NCBI RefSeq assembly: GCF_005925345.1
Contig: NZ_SSHJ01000012.1
Location: forward strand, 78,395 to 142,394
Length of the DNA: 64,000 nucleotides
Source: Pedobacter ureilyticus
Lineage (GTDB): Bacteria > Bacteroidota > Bacteroidia > Sphingobacteriales > Sphingobacteriaceae
Direction of reading: 5' to 3'
The stretch's first letter is position 1. Each line of letters begins with the position of its first letter. The notes under the pieces are model-generated. The model was not told the DNA's origin. It did not search any database and was given only the letters and a program-made list of their open reading frames with translations. A program made the translations under genes and the position numbers. Positions 42,620 to 52,152 of the stretch are shown here, piece by piece.

Positions 42620-43687
42620 ATGAGCGCAACTTCTTCATCCTATTCGTTAACATCCAAAGCACATTTCGAAATTTTAGATGGTTTGCGTGGTATAGCTGCT
42701 CTTGGTATTGTGGTGTTCCATTTTATTGAAATGTACACCCCTCATCCAGATGATTTGATTGCTCATGCTTACTTAGCAGTAGATTTTTTCTTCTGTTTAT
42801 CGGGCTTTGTGGTTGCCTATGCCTATGATGATCGCTTGCCGCAAATGGGACTAAAAACTTTCTTCAAGCAGCGGTTAATTAGGCTACATCCGCTGGTAAT
42901 TTTGGGCACCCTTTTAGGCTTATTAGGTTTCATATTTGACCCATTTGGCAACCATTGGGAAGCTTACAGTGGATTAAAAATAGCATTACTTGTTGGCGCA
43001 TCAGTATTGATGATCCCCTATCCTATTATTGCAGAGCGAGCTTTTAATAATTTTGGTTTAAATGCCCCTGCTTGGACACTTTTTTGGGAATATGTAGCTA
43101 ACATTGTTTATGCCTTGGTATTACATCGCCTTAAAAGAATTTGGCTGTTGCTGTTAACCGTTGTAGCCGCAGCTGGTCTTTTTTACGTTGCAAAGGCGGT
43201 TGGCAACGTTGGTGGCGGTTGGGCAGGAAGTAATTTTTGGCACGGGGGAGTTAGGGTGGCTTTTTCATTTTTAGCCGGCATGTGTATATTCCGTTATCAG
43301 TTTATTATTAAAAACCGCTTAGGGTTTCCTTTAATAGCATTGCTGTTAGGCTTGGCATTTTTTGTGCCTTTTAGAGACAACTGGAACTGGCTTGTAGAAC
43401 CGCTAATTATTGTGCTATATTTCCCTTTATTGGTTGCTTTGGGTGCAGGCGCTGCTTTAAACCCAGCGCACCAAAGTATTTGTAGGTTTTCAGGACAAAT
43501 TTCTTATCCGCTTTACATTACCCATTATTTTGTACTTTGGGCTTTTGGCAATTATTACGCACAAGTGCAACCCAACCACCAAACTTTGGCTTGGGTAATT
43601 CCGTCGTTAATTACCGGACAAATTATAATTGCCTATTTGGCTATGAAATTTTACGATTTACCAATTAGGAAGTGGCTTTCGAGATAG
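42620..43687 (+). CDS. Acyltransferase family 3 membrane protein (OafA/YrhL-like)
   Basis: The start MSATSSSYSLTSKAHFEILD at 42620 is preferred over 42587 because it brings the conserved opening FEILDGLRGIAALGIVVFHF to the usual place. The 355 residues form about 10 helices. The catalytic His is in the VVFHFIEMY region, and DFFFCLSGFVVAYAY and the RLIRLHPLVILG segment are typical. Such enzymes O-acylate sugars of LPS, capsule or glycans in the membrane. The gene abuts the convergent DUF4834 gene with no spacing. Confidence 0.88.
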   Translation: MSATSSSYSLTSKAHFEILDGLRGIAALGIVVFHFIEMYTPHPDDLIAHAYLAVDFFFCLSGFVVAYAYDDRLPQMGLKTFFKQRLIRLHPLVILGTLLGLLGFIFDPFGNHWEAYSGLKIALLVGASVLMIPYPIIAERAFNNFGLNAPAWTLFWEYVANIVYALVLHRLKRIWLLLLTVVAAAGLFYVAKAVGNVGGGWAGSNFWHGGVRVAFSFLAGMCIFRYQFIIKNRLGFPLIALLLGLAFFVPFRDNWNWLVEPLIIVLYFPLLVALGAGAALNPAHQSICRFSGQISYPLYITHYFVLWAFGNYYAQVQPNHQTLAWVIPSLITGQIIIAYLAMKFYDLPIRKWLSR

Positions 43688-43936
43688 TTATTTAACTTCT
43701 TCGTAATCTACAAATTCGCCTAAATTATCGGCATTGCCCTTCCTCTTCTCCTTTTTAGGCATGTGATCTATAGAAATTGTACCCTCTGGCCTAACCGGAC
43801 GTTGCTGTTGACCCGTGGCCTGTTGTTGCATTTTGCTAAAGGCATTTTTAATTACCATAGGAAATATAATCCTCATCAGTAATCTAATTACCCATAAAAC
43901 AATGATTGCTATTATTAAAAACTTAATTATACCCAT
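43688..43936 (-). CDS. DUF4834 family protein
   Basis: The ATG at 43936 gives 82 residues beginning MGIIKFLIIAIIVLWVIRLL, one membrane helix. A Gln/Arg-rich segment and the tail GNADNLGEFVDYEEVK match DUF4834. A longer frame from 43987 adds a non-conserved N-terminus. The function is unknown. Its stop codon directly abuts the acyltransferase stop on the other strand. Confidence 0.75.
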   Translation of the reverse strand: MGIIKFLIIAIIVLWVIRLLMRIIFPMVIKNAFSKMQQQATGQQQRPVRPEGTISIDHMPKKEKRKGNADNLGEFVDYEEVK

Positions 43937-44026
43937 TTTTATACTGTTACTACAAATATAGACTTTGCCTTGTGCTTTTTGTTTCAAATAACGACTTTCA
44001 TTGCAATTTCATTACAATTGAAAAAA

Positions 44027-44791
44027 TTATGCGGGAGCGCTCCACCACGGTGTCATCATTCCCGTTAAACTGAAGGCGGTTAGATAAATCAAAGCCAACA
44101 TGCAGTTCATTATGAGTAATACAAGTATCATTTTAAAGATTGAAGCTTGATTTTTTCTAATTAATCCGCCGAAGGCATAACCATAATAACACATGAACAA
44201 TACCATGAACATGGTGTAATTAACACTTAGACTGCCCAATACATAAAATTTAAGCAGCTGATAAAAGTTGACGAATATTAAAAAAACATTTAGATAGGCC
44301 GCCAAGTAAGTATTGATTAGGAAATGCTCCCAATAATTATATTTATTCTTGATTAGAAAAACCCAGGTTACCAAACTTAACAATGGGATGAGTAAAAAAA
44401 TGAGTAAACTGGGGTAGTGAGCGAAAAAGCTATGGTTAATTTCTATGCTAGCGCCTGGATTTTGCGTTTCGTACCTTACTTGCAACAAATAATTTACCAC
44501 CTTTGCAAAAAGCGTTGATAAGGTGCTCATAATTACCACAAAGGCAAAAGGTCGAAAATGCTTTACCCGTTTCCCAGAGAGGTAGTCGTTTAGTGCTTTG
44601 CCTGGCCTAGAAATTAAATGCCTTAAGGTGTAGAAAAATCCGCGATCTACATGAAAAACAGAATGAGGTATATCGTGAAGAAAGTAATGGAAATCTATTT
44701 TATCGACATTGGCTGACTGCCCACACTCGGGACAATATTTTCCTTGGTAACGATGACCACAATTCTTGCAGGTTATAGCAGCTCTTTTCAT
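44027..44791 (-). CDS. DUF3667 membrane protein with N-terminal zinc ribbon
   Basis: The N-terminus has a CxxC-x9-CxxC zinc ribbon (CKNCGHRYQGKYCPECGQ, residues 9-26), followed by the DUF3667 conserved region FHVDRGFFYTLRHLISRPGK and KHFRPFAFVVIMSTLSTLF. Four or five membrane helices fill the rest of the 254 residues. No function is assigned to the family. It is in a minus-strand series with YwbE and uvrB but with gaps. Confidence 0.85.
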   Translation of the reverse strand: MKRAAITCKNCGHRYQGKYCPECGQSANVDKIDFHYFLHDIPHSVFHVDRGFFYTLRHLISRPGKALNDYLSGKRVKHFRPFAFVVIMSTLSTLFAKVVNYLLQVRYETQNPGASIEINHSFFAHYPSLLIFLLIPLLSLVTWVFLIKNKYNYWEHFLINTYLAAYLNVFLIFVNFYQLLKFYVLGSLSVNYTMFMVLFMCYYGYAFGGLIRKNQASIFKMILVLLIMNCMLALIYLTAFSLTGMMTPWWSAPA

Positions 44792-44836
44792 AGATTACTG
44801 AAGAAGTTTGATTTAGCTAGTCCTAAGTTAAGAAAA

Positions 44837-45037
44837 CTAATTGTCTTCTACTATTTCACAAACGCGACCTATTTGGCCATCTTCTAAACGAACTTTTATC
44901 CCTCTAGAGTGAAATGCTGAGGAGGTTAATAATTTTTCGACCACGCCGTAGGTTACATTGCCGTTTCTTTGATCCTTTTTAAGGATGATACCCACTTCCA
45001 AACCTGGGTAAATTTCGTTTCTATTCTGTCCTTGCAT
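44837..45037 (-). CDS. YwbE family protein
   Basis: The 66 residues fit YwbE over the whole length: YPGLEVGIILKKDQRNGNVT, GVVEKLLTSSAFHSRGIKVR and GQIGRVCEIV. This small beta-barrel-like family has no assigned function. The gene is 45 bp upstream of the DUF3667 gene and downstream of uvrB on the same strand. Confidence 0.85.
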   Translation of the reverse strand: MQGQNRNEIYPGLEVGIILKKDQRNGNVTYGVVEKLLTSSAFHSRGIKVRLEDGQIGRVCEIVEDN

Positions 45038-45131
45038 ATATTTTGTTGCAATTTACGGGTTATGAGTTGACACTTTTCCGTTTGTCGAATTAGTTCATTG
45101 GTTAAGCCCTCAAACTAGCTCTTTCGTTGAG

Positions 45132-45151
45132 ATTCCCGCCTACGTGGGAAT
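45132..45151. repeat. GATTCCCGCCTACGTGGGAAT spacer palindrome
   Basis: ATTCCC pairs with GGGAAT across a short GC-rich loop, followed by GACGGC. This is the widespread palindrome type also found in other bacteria; it lies 16 bases beyond the uvrB stop and could end its transcript weakly. Confidence 0.55.
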
Positions 45152-45166
45152 GACGGCAAGGAGCGC

Positions 45167-47206
45167 TTATTTCCCAAACCTTTCTTCAAACACTTTCTCT
45201 AAAGCAAACATTTCGTCGCGTAGTCGGGCTGCTAGCAAGAAATCCATTTCTTTGGCTGCTTTTTGCATTTCCTTACGAGATTTATCTAATGCTTTTTGCA
45301 GTTCTGGTTTGGTCATGTACTGCACTACTGGATCTGCCGCTACACTTACCTCATCCACTTCTACGTAAGCTTTTGCCCTTGCTTTTTGCTTTTCCGAAAC
45401 CTCTAACACAGAAGTTTGCTCCATAATTTCTTCCTTAGATTTGCCAACCGTTTTTGGTGTAATGCCATGCTCCAAGTTGTAGGCAATCTGCTTTTCCCTC
45501 CGTCGGTTGGTTTCGCTAATGGTACGCTCCATCGATTCGGTAATGTCATCCGCGTACATAATTACACGGCCTCTATCGTTACGGGCAGCACGACCTATGG
45601 TTTGAATCAATGCCCTGTCCGAACGTAAAAAACCCTCTTTATCAGCGTCTAAAATCGCAACAAAACTTACTTCTGGCAAATCTAAACCTTCTCGCAGCAA
45701 GTTAATCCCAATTAATACATCAAACTCGCCCAAACGCAAGCCACGCAAAATCTCTACACGCTCTAGGGTCTTCACTTCAGAGTGGATGTAACGACATTTG
45801 ATGTTCAATCGGTCCATGTATTTAGTCAGTTCCTCTGCCATTCTTTTGGTCAGTGTGGTTACCAAAACACGGTCGCCTTGCTTAATGGTTTTATCAATCT
45901 CGTCCAACAAATCATCTACTTGGTTTATCGCGGGACGAATTTCGATCAATGGATCTAACAACCCAGTAGGTCTAATTACCTGCTCAATTACCACTCCCTC
46001 AGATTTTTGAAGCTCATAATCGGCCGGTGTTGCACTTACATAAATGGTTTGTGGGGCTAAACGCTCAAACTCTTCAAAGTTTAATGGACGGTTATCTAAT
46101 GCTGATGGTAAGCGGAAACCATATTCTACCAATGATAACTTTCTCGACCTATCGCCACCATACATGGCCCTAATTTGCGGAACCGTTACATGACTTTCAT
46201 CTATTACCATCAGGTAATCATCTGGAAAATAATCTAGCAAACAGAAAGGGCGCATACCGGGTGTACGGCCATCGAAAAAACGAGAATAATTCTCAATTCC
46301 AGAGCAGTAACCCAACTCTTTCATCATTTCTATATCGAAATTAACACGCTCTTCTAAACGTTTGGCTTCTAAATTTAAACCATCTCCTAAAAGCTGTGTT
46401 TTACGAGCTTCTAATTCTTCTTGTATGCCCCAAATAGATTGGTTAAACCTGTCTTTTGGCGTAACAAAAAGGTTGGCAGGGTAAATGGCAATGTCCTCCA
46501 ATTTCTCTAAAGTTTTTCCCGTAATCGGATCGATAGCTGATAGTTCTTCAATGTCATCCCCAAAAAATGAAATACGATAAGCGTAATCCATATAGGCTGG
46601 ATAAATATCTACGGTATCACCTTTTACTCGGAAAGTGCCACGTTTAAAATCATTGATGGTACGAGCATATAAAATTTCCACCAGGTGGTGTAAAAAAGCA
46701 TTTCTACTTACCCTTGTACCTACGCCAAAACGGTACACAGACTTAGAAAAATCATCTGGATTACCCATACCATAAATACAGGAAATGGACGAAACGATAA
46801 TCACATCTCTGCGGCCCGAAATTAATGAAGAAGTAGAACGTAGGCGTAATTTTTCTATCTCTTCGTTAATTTGTAAATCTTTTTCGATGTAAGTATTGGT
46901 GGTAGGCATATACGCCTCTGGCTGATAATAATCGTAGTAAGAAACGAAGTAGTTTACCGCATTTTCGGGAAAAAACTGTTTCATCTCGCCATAAAGCTGC
47001 GCCGCCAAAGTTTTGTTGTGACTAAGAATTAGTGTGGGCTTTTGCGTTTGCTCAATTACATTGGCTATGGTAAAGGTTTTACCAGAACCTGTAACTCCTA
47101 AAAGAGTTTGATAATGTTCGGCAGCATTTACGCCTTCTACCAATTGCTTGATTGCTCCGGGCTGATCGCCAGTAGGTTTATAATCTGAGATGAGTTTGAA
47201 CTTCAT
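45167..47206 (-). CDS. uvrB: Excinuclease ABC subunit B
   Basis: The 679 residues include Walker A GVTGSGKT (37-44), the beta-hairpin motif [12 protein letters not shown], the DEAD-like [19 protein letters not shown], helicase motif [11 protein letters not shown], and the C-terminal UVR domain (about 636-670). UvrB loads at DNA damage with UvrA and positions UvrC for nucleotide excision repair. Length is normal. A TATCTTTG box ends five bases before the ATG, pointing to a leaderless mRNA. Confidence 0.96.
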   Translation of the reverse strand: MKFKLISDYKPTGDQPGAIKQLVEGVNAAEHYQTLLGVTGSGKTFTIANVIEQTQKPTLILSHNKTLAAQLYGEMKQFFPENAVNYFVSYYDYYQPEAYMPTTNTYIEKDLQINEEIEKLRLRSTSSLISGRRDVIIVSSISCIYGMGNPDDFSKSVYRFGVGTRVSRNAFLHHLVEILYARTINDFKRGTFRVKGDTVDIYPAYMDYAYRISFFGDDIEELSAIDPITGKTLEKLEDIAIYPANLFVTPKDRFNQSIWGIQEELEARKTQLLGDGLNLEAKRLEERVNFDIEMMKELGYCSGIENYSRFFDGRTPGMRPFCLLDYFPDDYLMVIDESHVTVPQIRAMYGGDRSRKLSLVEYGFRLPSALDNRPLNFEEFERLAPQTIYVSATPADYELQKSEGVVIEQVIRPTGLLDPLIEIRPAINQVDDLLDEIDKTIKQGDRVLVTTLTKRMAEELTKYMDRLNIKCRYIHSEVKTLERVEILRGLRLGEFDVLIGINLLREGLDLPEVSFVAILDADKEGFLRSDRALIQTIGRAARNDRGRVIMYADDITESMERTISETNRRREKQIAYNLEHGITPKTVGKSKEEIMEQTSVLEVSEKQKARAKAYVEVDEVSVAADPVVQYMTKPELQKALDKSRKEMQKAAKEMDFLLAARLRDEMFALEKVFEERFGK

Positions 47207-47211
47207 TAGTA

Positions 47212-47219
47212 CAAAGATA
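47212..47219 (-). promoter_or_regulatory. Minus-7 box immediately before the uvrB start
   Basis: TATCTTTG on the minus strand fits TAnnTTTG and ends five bases before the uvrB ATG. No TTTG is found 19-21 bases further upstream, so this is half a promoter at best. Confidence 0.4.
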
Positions 47220-47372
47220 CAGTTTAGGTATTATACGTTATTATTAAATCTCATCGTCATTGCAAGGCGCAAAACAATCTCTTTTGAAGAAGATTATAGC
47301 TTTAAGATTGATTAGTACCGAACCAGGACGAATAATAAAACAGCTGCTCGGATAAAATGTTATGAAAAAAGA

Positions 47373-47396
47373 AAGCCCCGAAAAAATCGAGGCCTT
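47373..47396 (-). terminator. Terminator of the M1 peptidase gene
   Basis: GCCCCGA pairs with TCGAGGC (one mismatch) across an A-rich loop, and on the minus strand TTTTTT follows. It is 23 bases after the peptidase stop. Confidence 0.65.
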
Positions 47397-47418
47397 CAGG
47401 GTATTTATCCGAGATTTA

Positions 47419-49788
47419 TTATTTGCCTTTTTTAACTTCCAACTGCATTGGGTTTATACCCTCAGATTGACCCCTGCCCGCAGCAGCTTGAGCCGCCTTA
47501 AACAATTGAAATTTAGATGGGACAGCTTCTACCGCTCCCCAAGTATTGTTGCTCTCGTCTATATCGGCAGTTTCGCGAAGCGGATCAATTTTTATCGCTG
47601 CCACTTCCTTATCTAACGCATAAAATTTAGACGTTTTAATTTCGTTCAGCCTCCAAATTTGCGCTGGTATCTTATCCACAGTTTTAGTGCCATCTTTAAA
47701 TGTAAACTCCACTATAATTGGCATTACCAAGCCACCTTTGTTACTAAAGTTAAGCTCGTAGAAATGCTTATTGCTATACTTAGCTTTCTCCTCGTTGGTA
47801 AACTCCTCTAGGGGCAACCTTATCTCTTGGGTTTTTACTTTGCTACTATCTATTTGTACCAAACCTCTGGCGTATTTCCAATAGAAATCTCTCGCTTCCA
47901 AATCTTGATCTGTATAGAACTTGATGCTTTTATCTGCTCTGTTTCTTTGCTTACTGATATCGTCATCCGTTAGAATAGGTTTGTCTACAGTTGGCTTTTG
48001 CTTGCTTGTTTTTGCCGGCTTCGGAAAATCAGCTTTGGCATATTTTACCTCGTCTAAAGAAATATCACAGGCATCGGTACTGTAAAACCACCCTCTCCAA
48101 AACCAATCCAAGTCTTCGCCGCTGGCATCTTCCATCGTTCTAAAAAAATCTGCTGGCGTTGGATGCTTAAAAGTCCATCTTCTCGAATATTCTTTAAAAG
48201 CATAATCAAAAAGTTCGCGGCCCATAATGGTTTCACGTAAAATATTTAAACCTGTTGCAGGTTTAGCATAAGCATTAGGACCAAACTGTACAATGTTTTC
48301 TGAGTTAGACATGATGGGCTCTAACTGGTCTTTTGGCAACTTCATGTAAGGCACAATGGCATAAGCCGGGCCACGTTTGCTCGGAAATTTATCATCCCAA
48401 GACGATTCGGTTAAGAATTGCGTGAAGGTGTTCAGTCCTTCGTCCATCCAGCTCCATTGCCGTTCATCACTGTTGATGATCATTGGAAAAAAGTTGTGGC
48501 CCACCTCGTGGATCACTACGCCAATCATCCCATTTTTTACTGTTTCGCTGTAAGTTCCGTCTTCGTTGGTTCTTCCATAGTTGAAACAGATCATCGGGTA
48601 CTCCATTCCGTTTGCAGCTTCGATACTTTGAGCTACCGGATATGGATAAGGAATGGTAAAATCGGAGTAGGTTTTGATACTGTGCGCCACCACCCGGGTA
48701 GAATACCTACTGTAAAGGTTGTAAGCTTCTTTTCCGTAAAAGCTCATGCAAAGCACATCTTTGTCTGCTACTTTTTGGTTCATGGCGTCCCAGATGTACT
48801 TGCGTGATGATGTCCAAGCGAAATCTCTCACATCTTTGGCGTGGAAGATCCAAGTTTTTTTAGCGGTCGATTTTTTGGCTTCTGCAGCTTTTGCCTCGGC
48901 TAAGGTTACAATTTCTACCGGAGCTTTGGCTGTTTTTACTGTATTAAAACGAGATAGCTGCGTTGGTGTAAGTACTTGGGCGTAGTTTTGACATTCGCCG
49001 GTTGAGCCCACCAAGTGATCTGCCGGAACGGTCATTTGCACTTTAAAATCGCCAAAGGTTAAGGCAAACTCGCCACGACCGGTAAACTGGTGGTTTTGCC
49101 AGCCTTGGAAATCGCTATAAACACATAAACGTGGATACCATTGCGCCATCGTAAATAAATAGTTTCCATCTGCTGGAAAAAACTCATATCCGCCTCTTCC
49201 GCCCTTGGCAATCCTATCTACAATTTTGTAATTCCAATCGATACTAAAAACGAACTTATCCCCAGATTTTAACACCGGGGTTTCTATACGCATCATGGTT
49301 TTATTGATGGTATATTTCAGGCTTTTGCCTTGTGCATCGGTAATTTTCAGGATATTAAACCCAAAGCCATTATCAGCGGAGTTAAGCGCAAAATTTTCCA
49401 GTTGCTTATCTGTTGCTCTTGCAGGCATTTTAGTTGCGCTCTGATAATTGGCATTGTTAAGACTGTTATGCTGATTTTCATCTAACTGAATCCAGATGTA
49501 GGTTAGCGGATCTGGCGAATTGTTATGGTAGGTAATGGTTTCGCTACCTTTTAAGGTCTGCGTATTTTCATCTAGCTCGCACTTGATATCGTAATCAGCA
49601 TGTTGTTGCCAATACTTAACTCCGGGCGCACCACTGGCGGTACGTTGCTCGTTGGGCGTAGGTAAAATGGTGCCCAATTGCTCAAACTTATTGCCATGGT
49701 TGCTCCCCGGATTATTTTGGATATTTTGTGCCACTGCTACCGAAGCGAACAAGATAGCACTTAAACAAAAACCGTAAACTTTTTTCAT
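47419..49788 (-). CDS. M1 family metallopeptidase (aminopeptidase N-like), exported
   Basis: A signal peptide (1-20) precedes a 789-residue M1 peptidase. The zinc site is His427-Glu428-Val-Gly-His431 with Glu450 exactly 18 residues later (DEGLNTF), as required. An upstream YPMICFN segment probably marks the substrate-binding loop. An N-terminal beta-domain (about 50-220) and a C-terminal domain of this phylum's large M1 proteins follow the catalytic part. It probably trims peptides in the periplasm. The HupE/UreJ gene is 10 bp upstream in the same direction. Confidence 0.9.
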   Translation of the reverse strand: MKKVYGFCLSAILFASVAVAQNIQNNPGSNHGNKFEQLGTILPTPNEQRTASGAPGVKYWQQHADYDIKCELDENTQTLKGSETITYHNNSPDPLTYIWIQLDENQHNSLNNANYQSATKMPARATDKQLENFALNSADNGFGFNILKITDAQGKSLKYTINKTMMRIETPVLKSGDKFVFSIDWNYKIVDRIAKGGRGGYEFFPADGNYLFTMAQWYPRLCVYSDFQGWQNHQFTGRGEFALTFGDFKVQMTVPADHLVGSTGECQNYAQVLTPTQLSRFNTVKTAKAPVEIVTLAEAKAAEAKKSTAKKTWIFHAKDVRDFAWTSSRKYIWDAMNQKVADKDVLCMSFYGKEAYNLYSRYSTRVVAHSIKTYSDFTIPYPYPVAQSIEAANGMEYPMICFNYGRTNEDGTYSETVKNGMIGVVIHEVGHNFFPMIINSDERQWSWMDEGLNTFTQFLTESSWDDKFPSKRGPAYAIVPYMKLPKDQLEPIMSNSENIVQFGPNAYAKPATGLNILRETIMGRELFDYAFKEYSRRWTFKHPTPADFFRTMEDASGEDLDWFWRGWFYSTDACDISLDEVKYAKADFPKPAKTSKQKPTVDKPILTDDDISKQRNRADKSIKFYTDQDLEARDFYWKYARGLVQIDSSKVKTQEIRLPLEEFTNEEKAKYSNKHFYELNFSNKGGLVMPIIVEFTFKDGTKTVDKIPAQIWRLNEIKTSKFYALDKEVAAIKIDPLRETADIDESNNTWGAVEAVPSKFQLFKAAQAAAGRGQSEGINPMQLEVKKGK

Positions 49789-49798
49789 TTTGATTTTA

Positions 49799-50383
49799 TT
49801 AAAAAGGTACGCGCTGTAAAGCCATTTGTAAAGCTAAAGCAAAAACAGCAGAAGATAAAAATATAACCCAATCTCTTTGCCTTATTTTAAAGAAATATAG
49901 GACCACACTAGAAATCAACAAAGTAAGTGCTACAAAAACAATTTGGCCTACTTCTAGCCCCAAGTTAAAGCCAAACAAGCCCCAGCCTATATATTGGTCT
50001 TTTGCCAGCATCATACGGACCGAATTTGCAAAGCCCATACCATGAATTAAACCAAAAAACAGCGCTAAAAAATAATTGACTTGTACGTTTTTGCTCCTTT
50101 TTCCGTTCTTAAACAAGTTAACTAAAGCCGTAATAAAAATGGTGCAAGGAATTAAAAACTCTACCCATTTGCTATCAAAGCGGATAATATCTAAAACGCT
50201 TAGTGCCAAAGTAGCCGAATGGCCAAGGGTAAAGGCGGTAACCAATATCAAAATTTGCTTAATTTGTTTGGTAGTGTAAATGGCTACCAATGCCAATATA
50301 AAAAGTTGATGATCTAATGCTTCTAAACTTACAATATGCGACCAACCTAACTCAAAATAAAACATGAAATCGGAGAACGGCAT
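49799..50383 (-). CDS. HupE/UreJ family membrane protein
   Basis: The 194 residues have six or seven membrane helices. The family signature is TLGHSATLALS (about 52-62), with GLIHGMGFANSVR (about 112-124) and FNLGLEVGQIVFV later, the histidines of which bind nickel or cobalt in the family. No urease or hydrogenase genes are near, so a metal-import role is uncertain. It is probably co-transcribed with the M1 peptidase gene and is divergent from a DUF6702 gene. Confidence 0.85.
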   Translation of the reverse strand: MPFSDFMFYFELGWSHIVSLEALDHQLFILALVAIYTTKQIKQILILVTAFTLGHSATLALSVLDIIRFDSKWVEFLIPCTIFITALVNLFKNGKRSKNVQVNYFLALFFGLIHGMGFANSVRMMLAKDQYIGWGLFGFNLGLEVGQIVFVALTLLISSVVLYFFKIRQRDWVIFLSSAVFALALQMALQRVPF

Positions 50384-50460
50384 AGTAAAGTTGAATTTTA
50401 GCTTGTGAAATATTACCTAAGTTAGGTTCTTTCTATTAATTTTAAAGTCTATTTCGTAAA

Positions 50461-50976
50461 ATGAGCCCAATATCTTCAAAATTGTTACTTTTTTTGATCA
50501 TTCCTTTTGTTTTTCTGTCTAAGGAAGCCAACAAAAGACATCCCTTTCACGTAAGCACCACTGAAATTACACACAATGCAAAAAACAAATCTTTAGAAAT
50601 TACTTGTAGAATATTTACCGATGATTTTGAAAACGTTTTGAGCAAACAATTTAAAACTAAAACTGATTTGTATGCGAAAAATAAAGAAAAGGAGATGAAT
50701 GCCTTGATCGAGAGTTATATTGAGACTAATTTAAAATTTACTGTTGATGGCAAGGCTGCCAAATATAACTACCTAGGATTTGAGAACGATCATGAAGCGA
50801 CCAATGTATATCTAGAAATTGGTAATGTGCCCGTATTTAAAACATTGACCGTATATAATGGTGTGTTGTATGATTTGTTTGACGATCAAATGAATATTCT
50901 TCACGTTGAAAAAAGCGGCAAAAGAAAAAGCACAAAAACAAGTTTTCCTGAAAAGAAAATGAGTGTTGCTTTTTAA
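50461..50976 (+). CDS. DUF6702 family exported protein
   Basis: A signal segment (about 5-20) is followed by RHPFHVSTTEITHNAKNKSL (about 26-45), the typical start of DUF6702. The 171 residues are mostly beta with a basic tail and no membrane helix. This family is usually found next to the HupE/UreJ and M1 peptidase genes, as here, but its function is not assigned. The gene runs divergently from HupE. Confidence 0.75.
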   Translation: MSPISSKLLLFLIIPFVFLSKEANKRHPFHVSTTEITHNAKNKSLEITCRIFTDDFENVLSKQFKTKTDLYAKNKEKEMNALIESYIETNLKFTVDGKAAKYNYLGFENDHEATNVYLEIGNVPVFKTLTVYNGVLYDLFDDQMNILHVEKSGKRKSTKTSFPEKKMSVAF

Positions 50977-50982
50977 AAGCAA

Positions 50983-51004
50983 AGCCCCAAGTCACCTCGG
51001 GGCT
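50983..51004 (-). terminator. Terminator at the 3' end of the PUL operon
   Basis: AGCCCC and GGGGCT pair around a short loop. Read on the minus strand TTTGCTTTT follows, so it mainly ends transcripts arriving from the GH16 gene; it also lies seven bases beyond the plus-strand DUF6702 gene stop. Confidence 0.65.
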
Positions 51005-51043
51005 CATTCAAATAATCACTTAACTAACGTGATGATGATAGCT

Positions 51044-52141
51044 CTATTGAAATACCCTCACATAATCTACAATATATTTTTGCGGAAATACAGTGCTCGC
51101 ATTAGGGGCGCCAGGCCAATTACCGCCAACGGCTAGGTTTAGCAACAGAAAATATGGGCGTCTGAACTCGTCTTTATTTGCACCTGTAGTATCGAAACTA
51201 TAATATTCAGTGTTATCTAAATACCATTTGATTGAATTTGCCGTCCAAACAATGGAGAACACATGGAATTTATCGTAAAAATCTCCCGTTTGTAGCGTGG
51301 TCGAACCACCAATATACTTATGTCCGCCATCTTCGTAGTGTACCGTACCGTGTAGCGTATTGTCTTTTCCTGGGCCGCCGCCTACCATTTCCATGATGTC
51401 AATTTCTCCGGAGAATGGCCAATTTACTGTTGCAATATTGGCTCCCAAAGCCCAAAAAGCTGGCCAAATACCTTGGCCTTTAGGCAGCTTTGCCCTCATA
51501 TCTATTCGCCCGTAAAGGAAATCTTTTTTATCCTGAGTTTTTATTCTCGACGAAGTGTATTCTTTACCTCCGAAGCTTTCTTTTTTAGCCGTAATGGTTA
51601 AGTAGCCATTGTGAACTCTGGTGTTTTCTTTGCGATAATATTGTAATTCCCAATTACCCCAACCTTCGGTACCGTTTCCCTCTTCAAAAGTCCAAAACTT
51701 AGCATCAAGCTCAGTACCGTTAAATTCGTCTTGCCAAACCAGGCTCATACCGGGGTAAGTTTGTGGCGAAATATAACCCGTGTTATCAATCACTTCATTT
51801 TTATCTACAGTTATCTGCTTTGTGATTTCGATTGATTTATCGCTTGCAGAATAGGCGGTCACTTTTACAGTATATGTCCCTCCTTCGGGATAAACATGGG
51901 TGGCCTTTCCGTCGGTGGATCTGATGCTTTCATTGTTTGCACCACCAAATGTAAAAAAGTATCGATTTGCGTTAGTAGCCGTTGCGATAAAATCTACTCT
52001 GCCACTTCCATCAGCGCTTACAGTTGCTACCAAGCTTAAATCGGTAGGTTCTACGGCTTTTGCATCTTTCTTACAGCTGAAGCTAAAAACCAATAATGGC
52101 AACATCAGTAGCCAGTGCTTAAAAAACGTATGTTTCTTCAT
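51044..52141 (-). CDS. Glycoside hydrolase family 16 lipoprotein with PKD domain
   Basis: A lipobox (LVFSFSC, Cys23) anchors the protein. A PKD-like domain spans about 35-115, and a GH16 domain (about 130-365) opens with LVWQDEFNGTELDAKFW. The catalytic motif GEIDIMEMVGG gives Glu246 as nucleophile and Glu251 as acid/base. This is the laminarinase/beta-glucanase branch, so it probably cuts beta-1,3-glucan outside the cell. It is the last gene of the SusC/SusD operon and starts 11 bp after the previous glycosidase gene. Confidence 0.9.
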   Translation of the reverse strand: MKKHTFFKHWLLMLPLLVFSFSCKKDAKAVEPTDLSLVATVSADGSGRVDFIATATNANRYFFTFGGANNESIRSTDGKATHVYPEGGTYTVKVTAYSASDKSIEITKQITVDKNEVIDNTGYISPQTYPGMSLVWQDEFNGTELDAKFWTFEEGNGTEGWGNWELQYYRKENTRVHNGYLTITAKKESFGGKEYTSSRIKTQDKKDFLYGRIDMRAKLPKGQGIWPAFWALGANIATVNWPFSGEIDIMEMVGGGPGKDNTLHGTVHYEDGGHKYIGGSTTLQTGDFYDKFHVFSIVWTANSIKWYLDNTEYYSFDTTGANKDEFRRPYFLLLNLAVGGNWPGAPNASTVFPQKYIVDYVRVFQ

Positions 52142-52152
52142 CTTTAAGATAT